From Malus domestica (Eukaryota > Streptophyta > Magnoliopsida > Rosales > Rosaceae), in assembly GCF_042453785.1 (NCBI RefSeq), contig NC_091674.1:3712001-3776000 (forward strand): a stretch of DNA of 64,000 nt, written 5' to 3'. The position numbers and the translations under genes are program-made. Positions 21,181-31,715 of the stretch are shown in pieces. The notes beneath the pieces were generated by a model, which saw only the letters and a list, made by a program, of their open reading frames with translations, searched no databases and was not told the DNA's origin. Each line of letters opens with the position of its first letter. Within the stretch, counting starts at the first letter, position 1.

Positions 21181-22474
21181 CACTCTAATGCCAATTCATA
21201 AAAAAATTCAGGATAAATATTAGTTCAAAATTTGAAATTTTGAATTATCGAAATTCATTGGAAATGTTGGATCCGATTTTTCTTTTTTTTTTAGAATTTT
21301 GGAAACATAAATAAGATTTCTTACATTTTGCAAGATTTTGAAGATTTTCAAACTTTTATGTATCCACCACTGAATATCTTTTTCTGAATTTGTGCGATGT
21401 TTTTATGTTGTTATGTATGTGTATGACATAGTTATATTAGACAAGATAAAATAGTATGTATGATTATACTCTTTGTGTTTAATATATAATAGTATCATTA
21501 AATACAATAAAAATACGAAATAAAGCATATCTAAGCCTAAAAACATGATAAATAAGAACATGCATGGTTTTTTTTATAGTACTAAGTTTGAGAAATTTTG
21601 GACCACATAGGTACAATTCAATTGCCATCCAAAATTTTCCAAACTTTTTGGAATCGGAAATTTTCAAATTCGAACAGAAATTTTCGGTTCAAATTGGAAT
21701 ATTCGGTCCAACTTGCACACCTACTTCGTACTATTATGTTGTACTAGTTTATGAGAAATCTCAACAATTGTTTTGTTATCACAATGTAGACTCACAGCTT
21801 TCTTTGGTCCAAACCCAAGATCTTGCAATACTTTCTTCAACTACAACAATTCACAAACACCATGGGACGTGCTACGAAATTTAGTTTTTACACTAGACCT
21901 CCACCAAAAGTAAAGTATCCAGATCTGAAACGCCTATTAGTAATTAATTAAGCGAAATCCGCATTTGTATACCTTTCCATTGTTGGAGTATGCTCGAAAA
22001 ATAATTGACGTGACAATACATAATTTGTTATTTGTGGCAACCCAATGTCGAGTCGTCGATGACAAGGGCAAGTGAGAACATCCATCAATCGAGCGTGTGA
22101 CCTAATAGCAGATTAGGAAGATTCATTGTGATTAAGATGATTCCAAGGAATACCTTAAGTTGTAGGGGCGGGATTGCAAAGAAGTTTCAATCCTGAATAT
22201 TGACCAACCATAGAAGTGTATGAATGGAAGATTATCTATTTATCACACTTCTAAGTTGTGGATGCAACTAGTCCTTAGATTTGAGACATCATTGGTTATC
22301 TCATGTTAATAAATGTGATCTTTGGCATATACACAGGGTAAATATCATAGAAGGTTTACCTTCACCTTTGATACGTTTATGATTTACAAGAATCTTCTAC
22401 ATCCATCAAATTGTACAATCTCAAACTACACCCTAGTACTAACTTAAAAAATAAAATAAAAATCTCCGATTTAA

Positions 22475-23175
22475 TCAACTAGCATACGAACCAGTCGAGC
22501 AAATCATTGGCCCTCCGCTAATCCAGCTACCAAACCCAACTTTAGGTAAGAAGCCAACTCTTAAATTCAAACACTGAGCCTCCATCCTAATATCTTGTGT
22601 TCCCCACCAACCATTACTATACGTTGCCCATGCAAACAAATGCATGTTAAAATTCATTGCATCATCTTCATGCTGCCTTTTGATCTCTTCAAAAATCCTC
22701 TCCTTCACACCCGGCCGACCTTCGTGTGACACGGTTGTAGAAAACTTCACCCGCAACCTTTTATGTTCCTTCAGTCCCAATTCAAATGGACCAACAGGGA
22801 ATTTCGAGAGGGGATTATCTTCATATGAAATTGAAGCTTCTATGCTCTTGAATCGAACCCACGAAACAAGATTAGGGTTCTCTATTGTGAAGGCCACATC
22901 CCAATTTACCCAAGTGATGTGTTTGAGACGTTAAACTTGGACACGAAAAGCGAGTCAATTCGGATTTTGGGGGATTCTGAAATTATGGACGTGTACATGA
23001 ACACACATAGCAATGTGAATGTACCTAATGCAAGTAATAAAGCGTGGTGGACAAGTACTAATTTCGCAACGCAGCGTGACGTGATCGAATGGGATAGAAT
23101 GGGGTTTGAAGGGTTGTTTGAAATTGGGAGCAATGGCATTGTAGCTGAGGGGTGAGCTTTTGCAGTATTTTCCAT
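22475..23175 (-). pseudogene. NHL (LEA_2) gene with one-base frameshift
   Basis: Sister of the 19765-20454 gene. The N-terminal part (22906-23175; tail TMPLLPISNNPS, membrane span, KIRIDSLFVSKFNVSNTSLG) and the C-terminal part (22475-22897; IENPNLVSWVRF, GWWGTQDI, FGSWISGGPMICSTGSYAS) are in different frames. Alignment with the sister places the lesion in a C run: CCC at 22909-22911 here, CCCC at 20187-20190 there. Everything else remains well preserved, so this is either a very young pseudogene, an allele-specific lesion or an assembly or sequencing error at a homopolymer. As written, the product would end soon after the first LEA_2 strand. Confidence 0.8.
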
Positions 23176-23814
23176 GATTAGTTCTTCTTATTACGGGGTT
23201 TTCTTTTTTTCTTTTTTTTTGGTAAAGAGAGATGGGATTAATGAAAAAACGGGTGAAAGAAAGTTAATTTAAAATGCAGAAGATAAAACTGAATAACTAA
23301 TAGAGTAAGGTCGACATAATAACGACTTAATAAGAGAAATGGGAATGAAGAAATGTATGGAGGCCATTTGTGGTGTAGTGGTCGTTATTACCTGAAATTG
23401 ATCGCGAACTAACATTTACTAAAAGAGAGTAAAGAATAACTATTAGAATTCTATAACAAAAAAAACATAACTACTAGAATTTCTAAACATTGATAATTGT
23501 TAATTAAGAAAAGTTAATCTCATCTATACAATTCTCTCTAAATGCCAAAATAAAACAAAAACAAGTTCATGCACCTTAAAGCACAGTACCCTCCCATGTC
23601 TTGAAAACAATAAAGACACGAGGGAAAAAAAACACTAATACTTTGTAACTTTGTTGATGAGAATTGTGAATTGTAGTATTCTCTTAGAGAATACAGGTAT
23701 ATAGAGGGATTTATAAGCCTGCTATACAAGTAATTAGAAGTACAACAGGAAACCTAATTAAGGTAAGACTACAAATGTTATCTACATGTTATTAGAAGTA
23801 CCTAACTCGCAATA

Positions 23815-24060
23815 CTCCTCTTCAAATTGGAGTAAAGATATTAAATATGTCCAACTTATCAAGCGCATGGGAGAACACACTACTAAAGAGAACTTTAGTA
23901 ATTAATTAGTATATTCAACTAGTTGATATTCAGTCCACATGAAAGGAATAGTAATAGTCTCTGCATCTAACTTCCTCTTAATACAGTAATGATCAATCAA
24001 TCCATCTAGCTACATGTTTCGTCCTAGGGAGGATTTTTTGTCAGATCGAATCAGAAACAA
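23815..24060 (-). mobile_element. Copia-like relic in unit B
   Basis: Counterpart of the 20930-21180 relic, slightly better preserved: 'caatactcctcttcaaattg', 'aatatgtccaacttatcaag' and 'gtccacatgaaaggaatag'. Noncoding. Confidence 0.4.
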
Positions 24061-25105
24061 GCATATTTCAATGCCTATCCAAAAATGTTTCGGAATCAAA
24101 TATTAGTTCCAATTTTTTAATTTTGAATTATCGAAATTTTCCAAAAATTTCGTAATCGGTTTTATTTAGGAATTTTTGAAGCATAATTCTGATCTCCAAC
24201 ATTTGGTAAGACTTTGAAACTTTTCAAAATTTTTATGTATCCAACATTTAATATTTATCTAAATTTTTTTGAGATATTTGTATGTTGTTACCTATGTATA
24301 TAACATAAATTATATTAGAAAAAAGGTAAAATAGTGACTTTGATTATACTCTTCATGTTTAATATATAATGGTATGATTAAATATACAGATACAAAATAA
24401 AGCATATCTAAAATAAAACATAATAAATTAAGAATAAGAATGGTTTTTCTATAGTACTAAGTTTTAGAAATTATGGACCGAATAGGTAAATTCCAATTGT
24501 CATCCAAATTTTGTGGAATCATCGGATTCGGAACTGAAATTTTGATTTAGATTGGACTTTCCAATCCAACTTGCACCACCTACTTCAACTATTATGTTGT
24601 TCCGGTTTATGAGAAACCTCAATAGTTGTCTTATTATCACAATATATACGTGTAGCTTTCTTTGGTCCAAACCCACGATCTCATGATAATTCTTCAACTA
24701 CAACAATTCACAAATCCCATAAGACGTGCTACGAAATTTAGCTTTTACAATAGACCTCCACCAAAAGTAAAGTACCTAGATGTGAACGCCTATCAGTTAT
24801 TAATTAACCCAAATCGCATTTGTATACCTTTCTCTTGTTGGAGTATGGCCGGAAAGTAATTGACGTGAGAACACGTAATTGGTTATTTGTAGTAATCCAA
24901 TATCGAGTCATTGAAGACGAGGGCAAGTGAGAACATTTGCCAATCAAGCATGTGACCTAATAACGGATTAGGAAGGTTCATTGTTGATTAAAATGAGTCC
25001 AACAAATACCTTAAGTTGTAGGGATAGGATTGCAAAGAAGTTCCAATCCTAAATATTTGACCAAACATAGAAGTGTACCAATAGAAAATTACCTAATTGT
25101 CAATC

Positions 25106-26130
25106 TGTTTAGACCCAAAATGACATTTTTAGGCCGAGGGTGATTATGGGCTCAGCCCAATGTATGGGACATCAGGAATCTCATAATATTCTCAAGAAAA
25201 GCCCAGCCCAGTAACATTCGGCTAAATCCTATTAGAACACAATCTTATCTGGATAAAAGGATCGGCCGAATCCTAGTATAACAAGGAGTCCTCAGAGGCC
25301 AATTATGCCTCGAATAAGGAAATATGCCAAGAATCAAAGGTTGAATCTAGAAGATAACAAGGCTGGATTCAGCATCCTACATAAACTAGGACTGGTCGAA
25401 GCCCCATTCGGATTTGATCAAGGAATTATAGTTGAGTGGGACTCTACTTCGGCTATATGGGAAGTGCTACTATATATACAAAAAAAAGGGGAATGCATCA
25501 TTCAAAGCCCTTCCAAATCAACACACAAATCGGCTTTGTGCAAACACTTACTTTACGTGACACCTCTCAAACACCTTGAGATGTTTTTATTTACCTTTTT
25601 TCCACCAACACATCTTCAATTTGGATAAACAGTACTGTGTTGGCAACTGGCAACATCTTCAGTTTGGATAAACAGCACTGGAGTCGTAAAAGCAGCCGAC
25701 CAGTGAACACCTTCAGTTTGGATAAATAGCACTGCTTCAAGACCGACTGGTTATTTATCCAAGTCTTGGTCAACAAGGAATTTCTAAGTCCTTGTTGAAA
25801 AAGGTAATCTCATTAGCTTTCTCAGCGAAGTGAGGTGTTACCAAGTTACAACATTCAGCACACTGAAAACCGAATATTTATTGAACTTTGTAGAACTAGC
25901 AGCCTTATCTTTAGGCTTTGGAACCTAAAAGCCAAGGCATGTTCCTTCCTCGGCTGCAGTTGCAAGATTTAGAAGTCATCAATGCACCCAACGCCACATC
26001 AACATTCATTCACTCCTAGCCTAGCTCGGCCGACGAGTTGGCACACCCTGCATTTAACCGAATGACGTAGTTAGCTTATTAGCTATTTGGCCTACACGCG
26101 ACGTAAGCTAAGTAGTTTTTAGGGTCAACA
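25106..26130 (+). mobile_element. Family-B solo LTR, 1.0 kb
   Basis: Begins TGTTTAGACCCAAAATGAC and ends TTTTTAGGGTCAACA. A TATA-like 'ctatatatac' near 25470 sets the orientation. It contains three copies of the 'ttcagtttggataaacagcactg' type about 50 bases apart (25611-25735). Flanks are caatc and caaac, a near-perfect 5-base duplication. The matching place in duplication unit A (about 22235) has no such insert, so the insertion followed the duplication. No internal region is left: a solo LTR. Confidence 0.8.
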
Positions 26131-26210
26131 CAAACGTATCACACTTCTGAGTTATGGATGCAACTAGTTCTTGGACATAAGGCATCACTGGTTGTCTCAT
26201 GTTAATTGTG

Positions 26211-26851
26211 GGATCATGATTTTTCAAGGCCGGAGTAAAACAAATTAGAATATGAATACCTCAGAAGTCCGATCATGAACTCAACAGCTTTTGAAGCAAA
26301 ATTGCACAGACAGAGTTGCGATGCCACCATCACCGATCTGTTTGAAATTTAACACCTCTAATGACTAAAAAGTCAACTTTGCAATAAATTATATGGTCAT
26401 TTTGGTTCTCGTACCTAGTCAACTTAATTGTTAGAATGATGCCTTATTTGTTTAAATAATTTGATCAAGGTCCCTACCATCATTTAAGGGATTTAACTCT
26501 TACACTTATGCATTCAATATCCCAAAAATGTGAAATTTAAACACATTCAAATAATACTTTTACAATATAATAATTACTTAAAAATCAATAATAGAGTAAT
26601 ATTATTCTTCACATAGTTCTAGCAAAAAAAAAAAAATGCACCCACGTAATCATTAATATATTTAAAAAACTATTGATATATTTTAAAACATAAAATAAAA
26701 TACATGTAATTAGCATGCTACATTCACCAAAAAAATATAGGTACAAATTAAATTAAAAAAAATATGGTATATTAAAATAAAATCAAGGTACAAATAAAAT
26801 TAAAAAGAAAATTGGTACAAACTTATAAAATAGGTATAAATTAAAAATAGA
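26211..26851. other. Intergenic, AT-rich simple repeats
   Basis: No gene. From about 26740 a loose repetition of 'ggtacaaattaaattaaaa' occurs four times. Confidence 0.5.
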
Positions 26852-26927
26852 TGTTTATACCATACTTAGGGCCTCCGTATTTAGATCTCGTATAAATAAT
26901 CAGGGGACTCAAATGTAATTATGTAAT

Positions 26928-27823
26928 TGTAGACATCGAAATTTTGGTAAATAAATGTTGACCGATAAATCAAAGTTTCAACGCTCATGTATTACATAAA
27001 TTTTACACGTAGCGTGTGACTCGACGAAAAATTGAAATGAGTCAGAAAAGTCATCAAACAGGACACGTGTCAACACCTGGCAGAAACGACTTATTTCATC
27101 TGGAATATTATATTCAAAATTAGGCCTTGGAAAATTCTATAAATAGAAGCCAATTTCATTCATTTCATTTCACTAATTGATATGACACCAAAACCTTGAA
27201 GTTTTGAAACTCTAAAGCTCTCAAGCAAATTCCGAAGGATCGAGAAAACTCTTTTCGTTCTTCGCCAAATCCGCATTCAAGCTCAAGCCTCGACGGCCCC
27301 TTGAAGAACTTCCACCAATTCAAGATTAAGCCCCGACGGCCCTTGAAGAAAGTGTTCATCGTTCATCATCCGTTCACCCTAAGATCAAGCCCCAACGGCC
27401 CTTTGGATCAACAACGTCGACAAATTCACACATCCAACCGTCCTTCAAGATCAAGCCCAAAATCCCTTGAAGATCCGTTCATCACTGTTCTTCAAGATCA
27501 AGCCCAAAAGCCCTTGAAGATCCATTCATCAACTGTTCGTTAAGATCAAGCCCCAAAAGCCCTTGAAGATCCGTTCATCAACAGTTCTTCAAGATCAAGC
27601 CCCAAAAGCCCTTGAAGAAAGCGTTCATCGTTCATCATTCGTCCATCCTACGATCAAGCCCCAACGGCCATTTGGATCAACAACATCGACAATTACACAC
27701 CTTACGGAGATCGAATCAGATGATCAAATTTGAGAGAGATTGTAACCCAAAATCATTAAATACAAATATTATTTTGTGCACGTGTTCTTGTCTTGTTTGT
27801 TTCAGGAAAATTTCGTGTTTACA
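26928..27823 (+). mobile_element. Nested solo LTR, 896 bp
   Basis: An insertion inside the family-A LTR, starting TGTAGACATCGAAATTTTGG and ending AATTTCGTGTTTACA. It is flanked by a perfect 5-base duplication gtaat (26923-26927 and 27824-27828). It has a TATA-like 'ttctataaatagaagcc' near 27135 and a tandem array downstream of it. No coding frames, primer site or second LTR, so a solo LTR. Confidence 0.85.
27300..27700 (+). repeat. Tandem array inside the nested LTR
   Basis: About six to eight copies of a 40-60 base unit around 'agatcaagccc(c)aaaagcc' + 'cttgaagatccgttcatca'. The outer units read 'caacggccc' instead of 'aaaagccc'. It lies in the transcribed leader portion of the LTR. Confidence 0.7.
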
Positions 27824-28257
27824 GTAATAAGGGAAGAGGCAAATATGTAATAAGTGAGGAGTCCTTATTTTATAAAATGACCCCTCACCCTCACAATTGG
27901 GGAGAGCCTCATTCTCACCCTCGGAGGCCAATTCATAGGCCTTAAGCTCTCCCTCTCACCCCCTCTCAAAGCTCTCACTCTTAGAGCTCTCTCTCTCTCT
28001 CCCTCACAAATACTCTCAGAGAAATATAATCAGTGTGGACGTAGTACAAACCTTGGGGTGAACCACGATATATCTTATGTTATTTACATTTCATGGAGAT
28101 TCACGGTCGGATTTACGTTGTTCCAAGACCTTCGGTTTTGTGCATCAACAATAGAAATATAAAAAATGCTAAAAAGATATATTTGAAAATGTTAATAAGT
28201 GTTTTATTTTTAAAATTGACAAATAAAGATATGTAAATAATTTAATATTCAAATAAT

Positions 28258-28541
28258 TGTCACATCCCGGCCCGGGGTGGACCACTTCCTGGACCCGCTC
28301 CACCACCGTAGCACAATATTGTCTGCTTTGGGCTTACCATTCCCTCACGGTTTTGTTTTTGGGAACTCACGAGCAACTTCCCAGTGGGTCACCCATCCTA
28401 GGAGTGTTTTGGCCTCATTCTTGCTTAACTTCGGAGTTCCTACGGAACCCGAACCCAGTGAGCTCCCAAAAGGCCTCGTGCTAGGTAGGGACGTGAATAT
28501 ACATTTAAATATCACTCCCTTGGGCGATGTGGGATGTTACA
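28258..28541 (-). mobile_element. Cassandra solo LTR with 5S-like domain
   Basis: A single 284-base LTR. On the minus strand it starts TGTAACATCCCACATCGCC and ends GGGATGTGACA. The 5S-like domain (about 28374-28465) reads GGAACTCCGAAGTTAAGC and, further on, CTAGGATGGGTGACCCACTG. Flanks are taat on both sides (ataat on the left). No partner LTR nearby. Confidence 0.85.
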
Positions 28542-28856
28542 TAATGACATGAATAAAAGTAAAAAAAAAATTGATCAAAATGAAAAAAATAATAATAATA
28601 CTTTTTCAATTAATGAGAAATGAAAATGAAGGATGAGAACCTAATTTATCATAAATTATATACCACAAATGGATAAAACTACATCCAATTGTTATAAAGA
28701 ATGTTGCTTGATTAATAAATTTATTTACTTGGATCCCAACTGTGTATATACTTATATAAAGTCGCATTCTAGTTATCGGGTTTTAAATTTTAATCAAGTA
28801 AAAAAAAAAATGACGGTAGAAAGTAAGAAAAATTGAGGGTTTTTATTTTTATTTTT

Positions 28857-29025
28857 ATTTTTTTAACAAACGATATTATCTACATTAAGGGAGAGAGGAT
28901 GGGCTTAGCCTCACAATGGACTAGCAGTAATGTAGTTCAAATTCGTCTTTGACGAGAATCAAATTTAAGACCTCTCACTTACAAGTGAAAAGAAATATCA
29001 CTAGACCATAATACTAAGTGGCAAA
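28857..29025 (-). mobile_element. tRNA-related SINE, copy 2
   Basis: Full-length minus-strand copy of the 3741-3904 family: poly-T, 'aacaaacgatattatctaca', 'ggcttagcctcacaatgg', 'tttgacgagaatcaaattta', 'ccataatactaagtggcaa'. It is better preserved than the first copy. Confidence 0.65.
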
Positions 29026-29218
29026 AAAATTGAGTTTAGAGGGGAGTGAAACTTACTGTTATACTTAAACTTCAATATATATTACAGTTTGCATTGCCAA
29101 TTATATGAGCCAATTTTTTTTATAGTAAAAGGTCATTAAGAGAAACTCCAAGCCTTGCAATCCCCCTTGCAATGGGGTGGTTCAATCCACTTACACCAAC
29201 AAAAAGTGCTCCAACCCC

Positions 29219-29247
29219 CTCCCCCCCCCCCCCCCCCAAAAAAAAAA
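29219..29247. repeat. Poly-C / poly-A homopolymer junction
   Basis: An almost uninterrupted run of about 24 C (one T near its start) followed directly by nine A. The length in the assembly is unlikely to be exact. Confidence 0.7.
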
Positions 29248-29604
29248 TCAATGGGGCTATTTAGTGGGCCCAACCCCCCAGACTAAGTAATCGGGCCATT
29301 CTTGCTCGTATGATCGATTGAGTGAATTTGACTTCAAGCTAACGTTGGCCACATTTTTTTTTTTTACGCAAGGCGTGTAGCCTCCACGCATGAGTGGGGG
29401 AGAGTGACCAACCAAAATGTGTCGGTGGGACGTGCGCTACAGGCCTACTCAGTTTCTTTTTATGTGGGCCGTTGGATTTCTTAGATTCGACGGTCCATAT
29501 TTATCTGACTTTTAATCAGAAAAAATAAAAAGAAAAAAAATTGAAAAAGGTTGAGTCCACCTGGCACAACTTGGCATGTTGGATGCAAAAAATTGTATTC
29601 AACG

Positions 29605-30570
29605 GTGACACGTCCGACCCTGATATCCTCCGAACACCAGGGTAGGCACGTACTGGCTGACACCCAAAGGTAACGAAGCCATACTAACATGCACACGAAC
29701 TATGAAGAAAGAACAAACATCAATAAAACTTGTAAATTTAACTATAACGAATATGCAATAGTGGAACGTGTTCAGAGCATACAACTAATCCAGAACATTT
29801 AAGAAGGAATTGTATACAAATATACAAACAAAGGAAAGGGTCATACACCAAGAGGACTCGAAGATACTGATGCGGGAGTGCCTTGATGTTGGGATTGTAC
29901 GCCTCGATTCTAAGTCCTAAGGGGACACAAAACAAAACATGAGTGGACCAAGTTTATATATAAGTAATACTAAAATTGTTATTCTTCAACGTACTAACCC
30001 CAGTTTAGAAAACTCATATAGCATAATAAGTAATAAGTTTTCCAAAAACCCTGGCATGCCATAAAACCTTTCATAAAGCATATATCATATATAATATGCT
30101 TAGTAGCAGTATCACAAGACATAAATAAATCTTCATTCGCCCAAAGGCAGTATCATTCACTCGTAAGCTCTACATCACCCAACTGAAGCCATATAATGAT
30201 ATCATTCGCCCGTAGGCAAAAATAAATCTTCATTCGCCTGAAGACAGTATCATTCGCCCGTAGGCCCTACATCACCCAACCAAAGCCATATAATGATATC
30301 ATTTGTCCGTAGGCAGATTATATGAATAACCACTAAGTAAGCACATAAAAACATGAACATAATATTTCCAAAATATATATATCTCAATCGGAGCTCAATA
30401 TCTCAAACATCATATCTTAAATAAAGCATGATATTTCATAAAGCGTAAATCCAATTTACTCGAAAAGAACAGAGAGAGAAATAAGTAAATAGAAACTCAT
30501 CTTTAAACATAGAGAGGTAAAACTGTAAATGCAAAGGCAATTAAATAACAATCACGATTCACCTGCCTCA
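29605..30570. mobile_element. Probable truncated gypsy LTR region with tandem units
   Basis: Begins TGACACGTCCGACCCTGATA, which resembles the LTR terminus of the gypsy element at 56160 (TGACACACCCCG...). At about 30120-30320 there is a tandem array of units of about 100 bases ('cattcgcccgtaggc' and 'catcacccaa' blocks, two to three copies). No second LTR or pol sequence is seen. The assignment rests on the terminus and overall style only. Confidence 0.35.
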
Positions 30571-31160
30571 TAGATAAATTTTGTCCCCTCTATGAAGTAA
30601 ATAAAAAAATTTGTCTCTCTCCAAAATGTAGTCTTATTATTTGGCTTTATGTGTGATTTCTTCTTAAATATATGGGTTCACATTACTGGAAATTTAAATT
30701 ATACATAAAATGTATATGTTGTATATTGCAACGAACTTTCGATATAACTATAATGTTGCGCGCCAATTTATTATAACCCAATTTGTATCTACATAACGGT
30801 TTGTATAACTAACAATTTAAATATAACGTTTGTATTGCCGCCAATGTAATAACTTTAATACAACCGCCAATATCGCACGCCAATTTTATTATAACATTTT
30901 AAAACATAAAATAGAATAAAATCCTCAAAGGCATCATAAACCACACTTAATCTCATCCATAAACCAAAACATAAGCAATTACAAATTAAAAACTAGATGG
31001 TCCACTAGATATTTCAACTCTAATTCAATATAACATAAACTTTAAAATAAAATAAAAAGACCCATTGTTCACCAAAAAAAAAAAGTAAAAAAAAAAAAAA
31101 CCCATTTAGTACTTCATCCGACTTTCACTCGATCTATGCTCTTCCATCTTCAACTTCATG

Positions 31161-31649
31161 TCAGTCCTCAATGTTAATCACCTCAACAACCTCATCGTCA
31201 CCATTCCCTCCGCCAGAACTAGGTGGAGCTACGGCATCAACATTAAATGGAACAGGGTTTCGAAGCTGTGGTGGGTGGGGGTGGGAATGATTAGGGTTTT
31301 GAAAACCTAGAGAAGGTTGGGCATTTGCAGTTGGAGTCATGAGTCGAGGTCTTGCAATCGCATGTACAACATGCGCAAAAGGAAGATGGCTTAATGGCGG
31401 TGGTGGTGATGATGGGACTGCCACCACTGGATGAATGATTGGCGTCCTGACCCTTGGCATTGAGGGGCCTGTTGGTTCAGGAAACCTTTGCCCTACACTG
31501 AGCTGGCCACCGGAAGCAATCATAGTTAGTAGCCTATGATGGTGGTGATGGCAGTGTGGAGGAAGATTCATGGCCAGAAGGTATGGAGTGGAGGCGCAGA
31601 AGTGGCAAAGATTATGACCATTGCAGATAAAAGGATAGACGGAATCCAT
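31161..31649 (-). CDS. Doubtful small gene, 162 aa, His/Pro-rich
   Basis: An open frame without recognised family. The start at 31649 gives MDSVYPFICNGHNLCHFCAS, with a C-x8-C-x2-C spacing. A run of histidines (HCHHHHHR) follows, then a Pro/Ser/His-rich low-complexity middle and an acidic end DDEVVEVINIED that resembles a SUMO-interacting motif (hydrophobic core followed by acids). An in-frame upstream ATG at 31715 adds a hydrophobic stretch but looks like leader sequence. Codon use and GC are higher than in the flanks, which favours a gene. Low complexity and surrounding repeats argue against. It could be a fragment of a larger gene. Confidence 0.35.
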   Translation of the reverse strand: MDSVYPFICNGHNLCHFCASTPYLLAMNLPPHCHHHHHRLLTMIASGGQLSVGQRFPEPTGPSMPRVRTPIIHPVVAVPSSPPPPLSHLPFAHVVHAIARPRLMTPTANAQPSLGFQNPNHSHPHPPQLRNPVPFNVDAVAPPSSGGGNGDDEVVEVINIED

Positions 31650-31715
31650 TTGTTGATTGATTGAACTGAAATTTTGAGCGATATGGTTAAAGAAAAATAA
31701 AATAATTAAGTTCAA

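Larger units (their letters stand above)
19618..22320. repeat. Tandem segmental duplication, unit A
   Basis: The block from the 3' flank of the 19765 gene ('tgatacgtacgttcatgattt') to 'aactagtccttagatttgag' near 22275 is repeated in order in unit B (22326-26210). Shared parts are the NHL gene, its promoter, a Copia-like relic (about 20930-21180), the 'gaaattttggaccacatagg' zone and the 'agggcaagtgagaacat' zone. Unit A lacks the solo LTR present in unit B. Confidence 0.75.
22326..26210. repeat. Tandem segmental duplication, unit B
   Basis: Second copy of the 19618-22320 unit: the same gene, promoter block, Copia-like relic and downstream words in the same order. It is longer because it carries a solo LTR (25106-26130) and a roughly 100-base extra stretch near 23640-23740. 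The unit resumes after the LTR with 'tatcacacttctgagtta', matching 'tatcacacttctaagttg' of unit A. Confidence 0.75.
26852..28150 (+). mobile_element. Family-A solo LTR, split by a nested LTR
   Basis: An LTR of about 398 bases homologous to the LTRs at 34756-35147 and 38698-39089, in the opposite orientation. It starts TGTTTATACCATACTTAGG and ends GTTTTGTGCATCAACA. The 5-base flanks ataga at 26847-26851 and 28151-28155 are identical. After 71 bases it is interrupted by a second element (26928-27823) and then resumes with its TATA-like 'ttattttataaaatg'. Confidence 0.9.
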
